Position numbers and translations under genes: made by a program | DNA from: Xanthoparmelia taractica | Lineage: Eukaryota; Ascomycota; Lecanoromycetes; Lecanorales; Parmeliaceae | NCBI GenBank assembly: GCA_033085395.1 | Contig: JANQBS010000027.1 | Span: 124,001-188,000, forward strand | Reading direction: 5' to 3' | Length of the DNA stretch: 64,000 bases | Shown here: in pieces, positions 46,135 to 57,105 of the stretch | Numbering within the stretch: the stretch's first letter is position 1 | How the letters are laid out: each line of letters starts with the position of its first letter | Notes under the pieces: model-generated | The model's database searches: none | What the model saw: only the letters and a program-made list of their open reading frames with translations | Told to the model about the DNA's origin: nothing

Positions 46135-47678
46135 ATGGCAGAGCACCACAACATTCTCGAGTCCAAAAAGCAGGACTTCAGCCATCAGAGCATCGTCAAT
46201 GAGCCAGCCAAGGGCATAAGCTACTATACGCCAGCGCAACACCCACCAGCCGGCACAGCCTCAGATCCTCAACCCAATGGATCGAAACCTCCGAAACTCT
46301 TTCAACCATTGAAGTTGCGAGGCGTAACCCTGCAAAACCGCATAATGGCCGGTTTGCCCGCCCAGAGTACTGCCGGCGACGACTGACGGATTCCTTAGCT
46401 CTCCCCATTATGTCAATACTCGGCAGAGAACGGTCACCTCACCCCCTGGCACCTCACCCATCTCGGCGGCATCATCCAGCGAGGGCCCGGGTTGTCGATG
46501 GTCGAAGCCACCGCAGTGACAGCAGAAGGGAGGATCACGCCCGAAGATTCGGGCTTGTATCTGGACTCGCACATGGAGCCGCTGAAGAAGATTGTCGAGT
46601 TTGCGCACAGCCAGGGACAAAACATTGCGATCCAAATCGCCCACGCGGGAAGAAAAGCCTCGACGGTGGCACCTTGGCTGAGCTCGGGAGCCGTCGCGAC
46701 CAAAGAGGTCAATGGCTGGCCCGACGAAACATATGCGCCCAGCGCCATTCCTTATAGCGAGAAGCTACCTTTCCCCAAAGAAATGACAAAGGACGATATC
46801 GAGAACGTGAAGAAGGCGTGGGTAGCATCCGTCAAGCGGGCAGTCGCTTGCGGCTTCGACGTAATTGAGATCCACAATGCGCAGTGAGTGTTCACCAAGG
46901 GTATCACCACCCACCGAAGAGCATTGACTCACCACCACACCCACTTAGCGGCTACCTCCTCCACGAGTTCCTCAGCCCCGTCAGCAACAAACGCACCGAC
47001 TCGTACGGCGGCAGCTTCGAAAACCGCACCCGTCTCACGCGCGAAATCGTCGAACTTACACGCGCCAATATCCCCAGCAGCATGCCCCTCTTCCTGCGAG
47101 TCTCTGCTACGGATTGGCTCGAGGAGGAAAAAGACATGGAAAGCTGGAAGGTCGAGGATACCGTCAAGCTTGCGGAGATCTTGGCGGACATGGGCGTGGA
47201 TCTCCTAGACGTGAGCAGTGGTGGAAATCACCCAAAGCAAAAAGTCAAGACGGGTCCCGGTGCGTACGATTTTCGGAGTTATACTCTTCCTATCTTGGAC
47301 CGGGAATAGGACTCAGGTTGCAAGACACTTTTGCTCCCCAGACAGACCCGCTTCACAAGCTCCATCATTGTCTTGAAGAAACAACACTGACCCCAAATTC
47401 TGCTCACAGGATACCAATCCCCATTCGCCAAAGCCGTCAAAGAAAAAGTAGGCGACAAAATGGCCGTCGGCACCGTCGGAAGCATCACCAGCGGGAAACA
47501 GGCACAGCAGTTACTCGATGAAGGCCTCGATCTGATCATCGTCGGTAGGCTGTTTCAGAAGAACCCTGGATTGGTGTGGACGTTCGCCGAGGAGCTGGGA
47601 GTCGAGGTGAATGTAGCGAATCAGATCCGGTGGGGGTTTGGCGGGAGGCCCGGCGCGCCCAGGAAGGGGAAGATGTAG
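46135..47678 (+). CDS. Old-Yellow-Enzyme (YqjM-type) NADPH flavin oxidoreductase
   Basis: FMN-dependent ene-reductase with a TIM-barrel fold acting on activated C=C bonds. Exons 46135-46347, 46399-46883, 46949-47259 and 47410-47678 encode 425 residues. Motifs: LFQPLKLRGVTLQNRIM joined to LSPLCQYSAENG, MVEATAVTAEGRITPEDSGL, AIQIAHAGRKAST (His and Arg near FMN), FDVIEIHNAH joined to GYLLHEFLSP, SNKRTDSYGGSFENR, LDVSSGGNHPKQ, VGTVGSI and LIIVGRLFQKNPGL. The Cys in SPLCQYS is characteristic of the YqjM class. Intron 1 (46348-46398) starts with GC rather than GT but has a CTGAC branch site and TTAG acceptor; only this splice gives the invariant motif. It lies tail to tail with a P450, so a shared catabolic or secondary-metabolite role is possible. 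Confidence 0.92.
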
Positions 47679-48026
47679 ACGGTGTGGGGCTATACACTAG
47701 TGATGAATACGCCATGATGTATATAGATATGAGTGAATATAGGAGAGAAGTGTCCCCCAGTATGCAACTTGAAATAGGACTTTTGTCTGTCTCATGAGTT
47801 TTGCTTATGTATGTACGACTAACTCCTGTACTCATACACTGGGTGCAAGATAGCTTTTATACGGAACCCAGACACGAACAGAGCAGAGGAATGATTAGCC
47901 ACAAGCCTTCTAAAGCATCATACCAGCCAGAGAATAAAAAATCGTCAAAGGAGCCTCTCAGCAATTCATCAAGATAATCTTCAGTACTCGTACCAGGGTT
48001 TTCAGCATTGCTGGAATGCACAGAGT
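47679..48026. other. Convergent intergenic region, reductase / P450
   Basis: About 350 bp holding two 3' ends. No coding frame or repeat recognised. Confidence 0.45.
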
Positions 48027-49816
48027 TCACCACCCCTCAACCGGCTTGAGTTTCACCGGCAGGCCGTTCCTCGGCCTCGCAGTTATACTATTGTTGATGT
48101 CGAGCTTGAAGTCCTCATCCGCCAATTTAACCTCAAATCTCCCTATCACGGCAGCCAGAAGGCATGCAAACTCTGCTTTCGCAAAAGATTGTCCGATGCA
48201 GCTTCTAGGTCCGTGCAAGAAGGTCAAGAAAGCGTAATTACTCTCCGCCCCGCCCGAATTGGCTTTGCCGGGACCCATCCATCGGTCCGGGTTGAATTTG
48301 TCAGCGTCCGGTCCCCATAGCGCAGTGGCTCTATTGACGGCCCATGGTACTAGCATGATCTTAGTTCCTTTGGGAACGTATTGGCCAAGGATACTGGTGT
48401 CCCGGCCGGCGTCGCGAGTGGTGATCGGCACAGGCGGGTGCATTCTGAGGACTTCGTTGCAGACGGCGTGGAGGTAATGACATTTGTCTAGAGAAGCAGC
48501 AGTGACGGTCTCGGTACCGTCGATGGGTGGAAGGTTGGCTCTGATCTCCTTACGGAGGCGGGTTTGGCTTTTGGAGTCTAGAGACAATAAGTAGAATGCC
48601 CAGGTCATGGCCGCGGCTGTTGTCTCATGACCGGCGGCAAGGAAAGTCATCATCTGGTTAACGAGATCTTCCTCGGTAAAACCACCAGATCCAAGAGCTA
48701 CAGAAACAACATCGGTGTCGACTCGTTTCTCCTCGTGGTCGAATCGTTCTTTCTTTTGGCGTATAATCTCACGGCAGACTTCCTTGATCGTGTTGGATGA
48801 TTCTACTATTTTGTTGTTGTGTCTAACTGGCAGAATCCGTAGAAACCAAAAGGGCAAGAACAGACCCAGAAGAGCCATTGACCGCTGCTGGCGGCTTGGT
48901 GAGAAGACGTTGCGGTAGGTGGTATTAATCTTTGTATCCGGATTCTTGATGGAGTCAAATTCGACACCCATCCCCGCAGAACCGATAATGTCAAGCGTCG
49001 CGCGGCTACACCAACCTGCTATCTCAACGACAGGGGCGTCATCGATGCTTTTGATCAACTCTTTACCCTCTTCTGATGCCACTGACATCAACGCATTGAC
49101 TAGCTCACAAGACTTGTCGAAAAAGACTGGGTACAGGTCTTTTACGTGGCGGTAAGTGAACGCTGGGGTGAGGTGTTTGCGTTGTCTCTGCGTCAGCGGA
49201 TCAGCAGTGTCAGCAAAGCAATGCGGTCGGCCCTACTTTGTGCTCGTCGCCCTCAGCCAGGAGGATCCCAATGCCCAGGACTCTGCCCAGCCCATTCCTC
49301 ATCTGTTGTGGTTTGATGAAATCGTAACTCTTCAAAACCGTTAGTTACTGTACTAGCTACTCTGTTAAGCACCTTACTTTGGTTGTCAAGACTTCGCTCA
49401 ATGCTTGAGGATTTGTGATGAACAGCCTTCCTTGATTGAGTAAAGAGGTGTAATAGATCAATCCCTCATTAGGAATATTATTAATCCACTCTATATGTGG
49501 CTCGCCACTTGGCTCTGCTTGTATTTTCTTATAGTGCCCATTGAAGAAGGAGCCACCCTGCGATAAAGTCTTAGCCTGCAAAATTAGGGGTGTTTGGACA
49601 GAGACGCACTTTGGGCTGAGGCAAATGCCTTAAGGGATTGAACAGCTTTGGATATAGAATGGCCTGCCACAACAGCCCAAATAAAACTAGTATTGTTTCT
49701 AGAGCCAGGAAAGTCTTGACGTATGATGCAGAGACAGAATAATGAGGAGCTTTGTGTACAAGGACGAGTGAGCCTGCGACAGAGCTCAGACCAATTGGCA
49801 GCCAAGGCAAATCCAT
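48027..49816 (-). CDS. Cytochrome P450 monooxygenase, microsomal type
   Basis: Heme-thiolate monooxygenase of the ER. Exons 49610-49816, 49378-49557, 49237-49329 and 48027-49187 (introns 52, 48, 49 bp) encode 546 residues. Two N-terminal hydrophobic segments (GLSSVAGSLVLVH; FLALETILVLFGLLWQAILY) precede FNPLRHLPQPKGGSFFNGHY, restored by the first splice. Further motifs: LGIGILLAEGDEHKRQRKHL (helix C), GGFTEEDLVNQMMTFLAAGH with ETT (oxygen-binding I helix), EVLRMHPPVP (ExxR), FNPDRW and FLHGPRSCIGQSFAKAEFA, with the heme-ligand cysteine. No P450 reductase is nearby. Substrate unknown. The adjacent ene-reductase hints at a small pathway, but a two-gene grouping is weak evidence. Confidence 0.93.
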
Positions 49817-50229
49817 TGTGAAAAATCGAGAATCAACCAGAGTTGGTGATCTAATGACAGGAAAGTGCGATCTCTTGTACCAGGTTGAGCAGGGAAAAGC
49901 AACCCAGGCACGCCCTAACAAAGACTTGATGCTGAGTGAAAATATGCAGCTTATACTCAGAGTGCAAAGAGCAGAGTCTGAGCAACAAAGCTTGGAAGAA
50001 GAGAAATATATACTGTTTGTAAGATTACCTTTGTTGTTGCCTGCATGGAGCGGGGACGGCCAGATTATAATATCCGGGTGGCCACGAGCAGGATAAACAT
50101 TCTTCCGGGTTAGGTTTTTGGTACCGGAGTACTTAATAAAATCAACCTCTGGACCATAACCAAACGACCAGCAATTTCAGCTCCAATCAACCAATACACC
50201 GTCCATTCGCATCGAACCTATCCCCAATA
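49817..50229. promoter_or_regulatory. Divergent intergenic region, P450 / ALB1
   Basis: About 410 bp containing both 5' regions. No clear TATA box or repeat. Confidence 0.4.
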
Positions 50230-50544
50230 ATGAGCCCTCGCTCCAACAAAACAGCTCGCCCTCTCACGAGCAAGCGCCAGCAGACCCAACGCCTCGCCCA
50301 AGGCAAAATCACAAAGCCCACACCGCGCACAAGCCAAGCACTAAGGAAAGCAGCGCCGCTATCGAGAAAAAAGGCAAAGAAGTGGGAGAAGAAAATCGGA
50401 TATGCGAAAAAGAGGGCAATGGAAGAGGCGGGGGAGGTGGAGATGAAGGATGTAGCAGACTTTGATGGGAAGGTCGGGAAATCGGATAAGGTAGTAAGGG
50501 AAGGCAAAGGCGATGTGGATATGGAGGTAGATAGGGTGGAGTGA
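50230..50544 (+). CDS. ALB1: ALB1-like ribosome biogenesis protein
   Basis: Single-exon gene of 104 residues. It is strongly basic in the first two thirds (SNKTARPLTSKRQQTQRLAQ, LRKAAPLSRKKAKKWEKKIG) and acidic at the end (GDVDMEVDRVE), with YAKKRAMEEAGEVEMKDV between. This order and the SRKKAKKWEKK helix match the Alb1 family, nuclear shuttling factors that act with Arx1 on pre-60S particles. Short basic proteins diverge fast, so the name is moderate; that it is a real small gene is likely from composition and a clean ATG context. Confidence 0.7.
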   Translation: MSPRSNKTARPLTSKRQQTQRLAQGKITKPTPRTSQALRKAAPLSRKKAKKWEKKIGYAKKRAMEEAGEVEMKDVADFDGKVGKSDKVVREGKGDVDMEVDRVE

Positions 50545-51457
50545 GCTGTGAAGGCCATGTGAGGGAAATTGGGATCCCAGATCTCATGTAGTGATGTGCG
50601 GCGTTGTGGCGATCATGGAGTTTATACGTATGAAGCTCAGGGTACTTGGCGCTCTGAACGAGAGATTGCACCCTTCGCCGAGTCATGTAGAAGGCCTTGA
50701 CAAGGTGAGCGGACTCTCCATTTCAAAGTAAACCCAGGCTGATATAATCAGCGTAGATGCTATATAGACTGCATGCGATGGCTATAAAGTCCAACCATAA
50801 GGCCAGCTACGCAACATCTAGGTACTCAGTGCACTCTCGTTATGCAGATAACCGCTTGGCTTTTCGTTCGACTGCGAGAGAGGTGGTAAACCATCTTACT
50901 CTCTTATCCTGTGTATTGTCATTGTAGCAAAAGCGACGTATAGAGAGCAAAAACTACCATACAGGTCAAGCGCAGTGCCAGGAAGAAATGGCAATCGCTT
51001 ATACGGTGTCCAAAAAATCGTCAATCTGCCTGCAACTGCTGGACGAGGTGAAGAAGTGGATCGGTGCATTTGCGGGAGCGAAAAGGTACGATGTGTGTGA
51101 GCATGAGGAAGAGAAGTATAAGTGCAGGGTGAACGAGAGGTGGAGAACGAGACATGGAGAACGAGATGAAGGAAGATGACGGAAGTGTGGAGGATAATAC
51201 AATAGAATGCTATGTTGAAACTGTATCATATTGTACTTTCTGTAACTTCAGCACCCACCGGTGATCCCATTGTTGTCCACTTTGGGATTAGGATTGAGAT
51301 CCGATGTCAGGTTATGCAATCGACGAGCGCAATATTGGCGTGATCCACCGCCTTTTGAAGGTTGGGCATTCTTGGGAACGGCTAAAAGGGTACCTACATA
51401 AGCTGAAAACCAAAACCTAGAACAGATGGTAGACAGATGAAATGGAGGTCTCCCTCA
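50545..51457. other. Convergent intergenic region, no gene seen
   Basis: About 900 bp between ALB1 (+) and DUG2 (-), so it holds two 3' ends. A 63-codon frame at 50988-51179 is purine-rich and Glu/Arg/Lys-biased without family signs, so I leave it out. Confidence 0.45.
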
Positions 51458-54400
51458 TCACCGAAATGGTAACTCCTTGAATACTTTTTTGAAGATTTTT
51501 CGGCTGTTGTAAAGGTTCAGTAGCCTCAGTCGTTCGTTGTCAAGATGAGCACTATCGCTGGCTTGACCGCAAGGCAAATGCGCCGCTGGAGCGTTGAATT
51601 CCTGCTCAAGAAAACGTATGGCAGGAATGGACCCACCTTCGCGGATGTAGAGAGGCCTCTGCTGTTTTTCCGACTGATTGTGGTCCTTGCTTTTTGTTAG
51701 GTTGACGTGGAAGGGTCCGCCGCCACCGCTTGAGAGCGTTGAAGATGTCGCTGGTGGAAGCTTGGGACTCTTCAGGCCGTTCGAAAGACCATTTGACACT
51801 CGCTTTTCTGCTGGCATGGACTTCCGCCTTTGATGGGACTTTGGACCCCATACCTCTGTTACTGCCTTCTCGAGTGTCTGAAAGATCTCGTTCTTAGGGT
51901 TTCCTAGCCAGGGTTCAGCCTGATGTTCTATCTTGATTGTGAGCTCATTTGCAGAGTTCAGCTTGTCAAAGGCGACTTCGAGGGCTTTTCGTAGCCCTTT
52001 CTGAACCATCGCGGTAGTTTGATTTGGTACCAAGCGAAGAGAGAGGTCCGCCATAGCAACGCGAGATATGATCGTGGAGTTTGTAGGGCCAGAATTTTCG
52101 ACACGATGGATGGTAAGCGAAGGCTCTCTCCATCTTGCTTTAAATGATGCTGTAAGACTCTCAGCATCGCCAAGGCTAGGATTGTCGCGAAGCAAAGTTT
52201 CACTTATGGCTTCGTACAGGGCGTCCTCCTCTCGTGTCATAGCTGGGATGTTGTCGTAGAAGCCGGGAATGCTGACTTCGCCGTTAGGGCCAGTCAGCGT
52301 TGCAAGCAATGCGATTAGGTCTTTCAAGGCTTCATTGATAAGGCGGCTACCGTCGACTCCACTATGCAGGTCGGGCCGCTCGCTTGCCACTTCGATTGTC
52401 GCTCGAATAACTCCTCTGAGGCCGTACGTCAGACATGGAATATCGTCGTTGAGCCAGTAGCTGTTTGCTAGGAGGATCCAATCGACTTCGCCAATGATCC
52501 GTTTGTTCCTCCTTATGGCTTCTTGGAAACCTTTTGAACCCGATTCTTCCTCACCTTCTACCAGGAATAGTATGTCAGAATTGAGCTGTTGTTCGGTGAC
52601 TATATCTGCAGCGGCATAAAGAGCTGCCAAAACTGGACCCTTGTTATCTGACACACCCCGACCATATAGATAGCCGTTGACACCTTGCATCTCGAAAGGA
52701 TTGGCATCCCATGTCTGCTCCCTGTTCTCTGCTGCGACTACATCGTAGTGCCCGTAAAACATGATGGTCTTGCCGCGCGCCAACCCTTTATCCTTGCTTC
52801 TGAATCGGGCGAAGACCACAGGGTTCCTGGAATCTTTGGTGCTAAATAGTTCGGTCTGTGCACCTAATTGCTTAAACAGATTCCTTAGATAAGACGCTCC
52901 ACGCCGGCAGTCCTGGGCATAATCAAGTCTCGAAGATACCGTACGGTACGATACAAGCTTTTCGAGAGACAAGATCAGTTGTTCTATACATATCGGTAAG
53001 CTGTAATTAAAGAGGGAAAGGTCATCACAATTACCATCACTAATTCTGGACCCTCTTCCAGGTCTATTGACGCAGTCACTAACGTCCCAGATCGCAATGC
53101 ACCCGTCGTTGCCCCCTGTTACATATATCTCGTTGCTCTTAAATGATGCGACAGCAGAAGCGAGTATGAGATGATCATGGGCCCTCCATCTGTTAACGCT
53201 TTCATGGCGCGAATTGAAGATCTTGTTGAGATCAGTATTCTGTTCTCAAGCATGGAACAGGGACAGCAACATCACCTTTGCGTTTCCGTTAGATCCTCCA
53301 CTGAAAAGGAGACCATAACCAACAGCTAGCGCGAGAACATCGGCGCTGTGGGCTTTGACAGTACGAATTAATTGTCGAGCGTCGAGGTCCCAAACATTGA
53401 CGTCTCCTTCCAGGCGCCCAGTATAGAGCACAGTGCCATCAAGTGCCATAGAGAGTACCGAGCCATCGCCATTTTCTAGTGAGATTTCCTCAGTCAATGC
53501 GCCGCTTCCATCGCTGTCTAGGGACCACAGCTTGACAATGCCATCACCACCCCCAGATATCAGTGTCTCCAGGTCGGCGTCATCGGCGTTGAGACCCCTC
53601 GAGAGCAACATACAGTAGACATAGCCGAAGTGCGCATACTGAACTATGTGTTCTCTGTCTATCTCAAGATCTTGGCCGCCAAAAGAGCGTGTCTCAGATG
53701 CCGACAGAGGGCGTGGCGTGGAGACGCCAGTGGGACCTTTGGAGTCAAAGAAGCGATGGTTGCGATAAGACGGATGCAATTTGGGGTCCGGTAAAGGTCT
53801 GATATCCTTCTGCGATAGGTCATACCACTGGGAAGCGTTAGCTTGGTGACAACATAGACAGAGAGAGATCTAGGTGAGGACATCACTTGTATGCTTGTGT
53901 TTTGAGCTCCTAGGTAAACAGTCTGCAGATCTTGTGTGTAAACCACCGAAAAGACGTCCCCAACGTCAAATGCGGAGTATATCGAGTAGAGTCGATCGTG
54001 AGTGTTGGTGCACCAAACCTGGACGTGTCAACAGGGTTCAGTAGGACTGGTATGCGACTCTCATACATTGACAATAGCGTCTCCAGCGCTAGAGAAGAGG
54101 AGCTTCTTGTCGGTAGATAAGCAGAGGCATAGCACGCTGCCTCTATGCGCATTGACAGTCGAAAACAGCTCGTATGTTTCTAGAGACCAAACCTTCGATC
54201 TTGTCAGCGGCCTTCGCATTGTGTGCTAGTCTCATTCAATGGCATACCAGCACGTCTCCATTTTGCGTACCAGCGTACAGCTTGGAATCGGATACCAAAA
54301 GGGCAAGGATCGAGGGCTGGTTCTGGATCTTGTGAAACAATGTGGGACTAGTAGCATTTAAGGAGTTTGGAGGAGCAGCTCCATGGCCTTCAACATCAGT

Positions 54401-54472
54401 TGCAATGTCGGACTCATCATTGTCGCTGCCACTCTTACCATCAAGCGTCAATGTTGGGGGTAGTAAGGCCAT
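51458..54472 (-). CDS. DUG2: DUG2, WD40-M20 subunit of the glutathione-degrading complex
   Basis: Subunit of the Dug2-Dug3 complex that cleaves the gamma-glutamyl bond of glutathione. Exons 54248-54472, 54067-54192, 53887-54018, 53276-53827, 53035-53221 and 51458-52983 encode 915 residues (yeast about 880). The N-terminal half carries WD40 repeats (GDVLVWSLETYELFSTVNAH, ISGGGDGIVKLWSLD, DVNVWDLDARQLIRTVKAH, VTGGNDGCIAIWDV). The C-terminal half is an M20 metallopeptidase-like domain: MFYGHYDVVAAE, GRGVSDNKGPVLAA, FLVEGEEESGS and QASDSAHLDNE keep metal-site residues. At the position of the usual SDNYWL motif the sequence is ANSYWL, so one Asp ligand is replaced by Asn; this may be normal for Dug2. 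The five introns are 48-59 bp, all GT..AG. It is divergent from the asparaginase gene. Confidence 0.94.
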
Positions 54473-54873
54473 GAGAAGCCTTCGAAACCGAAGCTACCCT
54501 ACTAGACGTTGCCTTAATTTAGCCCCTAACGTTTAGTGGGTGGACCCCGAGGAACCCTAAAACGTACCTGGAGATCTGGCCCCGCGATTTAGTTGGGTGA
54601 GGCTTGGACCTTAGATATTCATTCATGCAAGGAGCGATTAACGGCAGTAGCAGATTTCTTTCACTTTTTTTTCACATAATTTTCAAGTTTCAAGTTTCTT
54701 TACTGAAAAGCAGAACTCACATACAAAAGACTTTGCGTCGGAGCACGCAATTCGGGGACCTGCTGTTGTAATTGAACGCTACTCGAATCATCAACCTGTT
54801 CGGTTCCGATCAGAGTCGGAACGGTGTTGTCCGCGCATCGGTGCTCCTAGAATAGTTGCCAATCTAACAGGCG
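54473..54873. promoter_or_regulatory. Divergent promoter DUG2 / asparaginase
   Basis: A 400 bp region holding both 5' ends, with a T-rich tract (TTTCACTTTTTTTTCACA) near 54659-54676. Both products release amino acids or ammonia from amides, so joint nitrogen control is conceivable. GATA-type motifs are present, but such short motifs occur by chance. Confidence 0.4.
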
Positions 54874-57105
54874 ATGTCTTCTTCTTCTTCCACACACAAG
54901 CCGCGTCTCATCCTCCATGGTGGTGCCGGCAATATCACAAGAAAGAACCTGTACCCCAAAGCGTGGGAAGTCTACCGCTCAGCCTTACTGAACATCCATC
55001 GATCTACTTCTGCACTCCTCTCTAAGGGTGCAACTGCCCTGGATGCTGCTACCCATGCTGTGGCTGAGTTCGAGGACTCCCCGCTCTTTAATTGCGGTAA
55101 AGGAGCTGTAGGTGAAAGGGCGAGCGGTCTGAAAACGTCCCATTGACATGTGTATGCAGGTCTTCACTAGAGATGGAGCTATTGAGTTGGAGGCATCGGT
55201 CAGTGGGGCTCTTTTGGATCTCTTTGGTCAATTATGTGGGGAACACATCCATATCCTGTGAACTTCGAGGGTCATAGCCCAAGTGACCTTGATTTTCTAC
55301 GCAATCTGCCATCATGTGAAATACTAGTCTGTATATTGCGTGTTTGCTTCCCAGTTCCTGGGCGTTTACATCTTATGGAAAGTACCCTCCAAGAATGTAG
55401 ACGCTGAATGACCGTCGCTAGATAATGGTGACTCGTGACTATCACAAACGAGCTTGCAGCGTCGTTCTTGTCAATAGGGTCAAAAACCCTATCAAACTAG
55501 CACGCGAGATGCTTGTCCGTGGCCAGAAAGACGATTCAGGAGGGGCGCAGGGTCATTGTTGTCTTGGTGGAGAGACCGTCGAAAAGTTAGCCGAAGATTG
55601 GGGCTTGGAGATGGTAGACGAAAGCTACTTCTGGACAAGAAGAAGATGGGATGAGCATAAGAGAGGCTTGCATGAATCTGAAGACGAGAGAGTTGGAAGA
55701 CACAATATGGATGTATGGCCCTACAGCATTGACTCATATACGTTTCTTGTCGGAGTGGCTATCCTCCAAGCTCCTGACTCTCGCGCAACTGTCTCAGACA
55801 TAAGTCAGTGGCTATCGAAGAAAGCAACGGGGGTGTTCAAATATCAATCTCTATGGCGAAAACGTATTCCTGGCGTGCTCAACGGGAAATGCGAGTCGTG
55901 CCATGTACTGTATCAATGCCTCGGAGGAGGCAGATGTTTTGTGGAGCAGCAAACCCAGGAGAACGAAATTCGTGGCGCGGAACCATACTGGACAATTGCT
56001 CCTGACAAAGTCTCACATTTTGTTAAAGCAAGAGATGAAGGATATGCTTTACATAACAAATGGGAAGAGGATCAGAATTATCAGTGTCGCTGGCCACTAT
56101 TTCCGGAGCATGACAGCGGATGGGACGGTCAAGCTTATCTCCCCCAGGGCACTGTTGGATGTGTGGCCTTAGATCAATATGGTACAATGTGTGTGGCCAC
56201 TAGTACAGGTGGCCTTACAAACAAGCTTTCAGGGAGAGTACGTCTACATCTCCGTGCAGTTTCTCCCCAAGCCATACCCCAATGAGAGTTCTGAGACATG
56301 GTTCGAGAATGTCATACCCATCAGCCTTCTCTTGAAACCCTTTCTAATGTCAAAGAAGCATGACTGACTTCCCAAACATGAAGATTGGAGACACGCCTAC
56401 CATAGGGGCCGGTTTCTGGGCTGAAGAATGGAATCAGTCGTCTCACGAAAGAAGAACGAGGGAACCACAAGATCTGTCACCACGACTTCCGCCAGCCTTG
56501 AGCGATTTGACCAACGGACTGCGCAATGCCCTAGGAGACTGCTTCAACCTTTCAGGCTATCAAAAGTTACCGTCCACTCAGGAGTTGGGATTGGAGAAGG
56601 TAGAGAGCATGAGCACTGTCAGGGCTGTAGCTATGTCTGGTTTGTCACATCCCTATCCATGAGCCTCATCGAGACAGTATTCCGAGATGGAATGCATGTA
56701 CCACGTCCCAATACACGATGCCATGTTATCCGTACACGCCGCATGACCAAGTGAAGCTCAGAATAAGTGGAGCCAATCCCGTACTAACACGATCTAGGTA
56801 CTGGCAACGGCGACTCATTCCTTCGCCTTTGCGCCGCCCGTACTGCAGGTGCAATCGTCCGTTTCTCGCCGAATCGCAGTCTCGCGTCCGCAGTCAATCA
56901 GGTGGCGGGTCCGGGGGGAGAGCTACAACTATCAGCTGGCGACCGCTGGGGTAAGACTGGCGAAGGAGAGGGTGGCATTATTGGTATAGAGCTGGTTGAT
57001 GGGAAGGGGAAGATAGTGTTTGACTTCAACTGCGGCGGTATGTTCAGGTGCTGGGTAGATGATCACGGGAACGAAAAGGTCATGGTTTTCAAGGACGAGT
57101 ATTGA
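54874..57105 (+). CDS. Asparaginase-2 family Ntn hydrolase with a forkhead-like insert
   Basis: Threonine Ntn-hydrolase of the isoaspartyl peptidase/L-asparaginase family, made as a precursor that cleaves itself. Exons 54874-55107, 55160-55198, 55422-56237, 56384-56639 and 56798-57105 encode 550 residues. Motifs: RLILHGGAGNITR, GATALDAATHAV, FNCGKGAVFTRDGAIELEAS, GGETVEKLAEDWGLEMVD. The catalytic Thr is in LPQGTVGCVALD (ACT at 56151), followed by CVATSTGGLTNKLSGRIGDT, GAGFWAEEW, MSGTGNGDSFLRL and NCGGMF. Between RHNMD and the catalytic segment lies a 120-residue insert (55713-56084). Its motifs DSYTFLVGVAILQAP, TVSDISQWLSKK, SLWRKRIPGVLN and EPYWTIAPDKVSHF resemble a degenerate forkhead domain. 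That stretch has GT..AG ends, keeps phase 0 and is 372 bp, so it could be spliced out in frame. Enzyme call strong; insert interpretation moderate. Confidence 0.88.
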
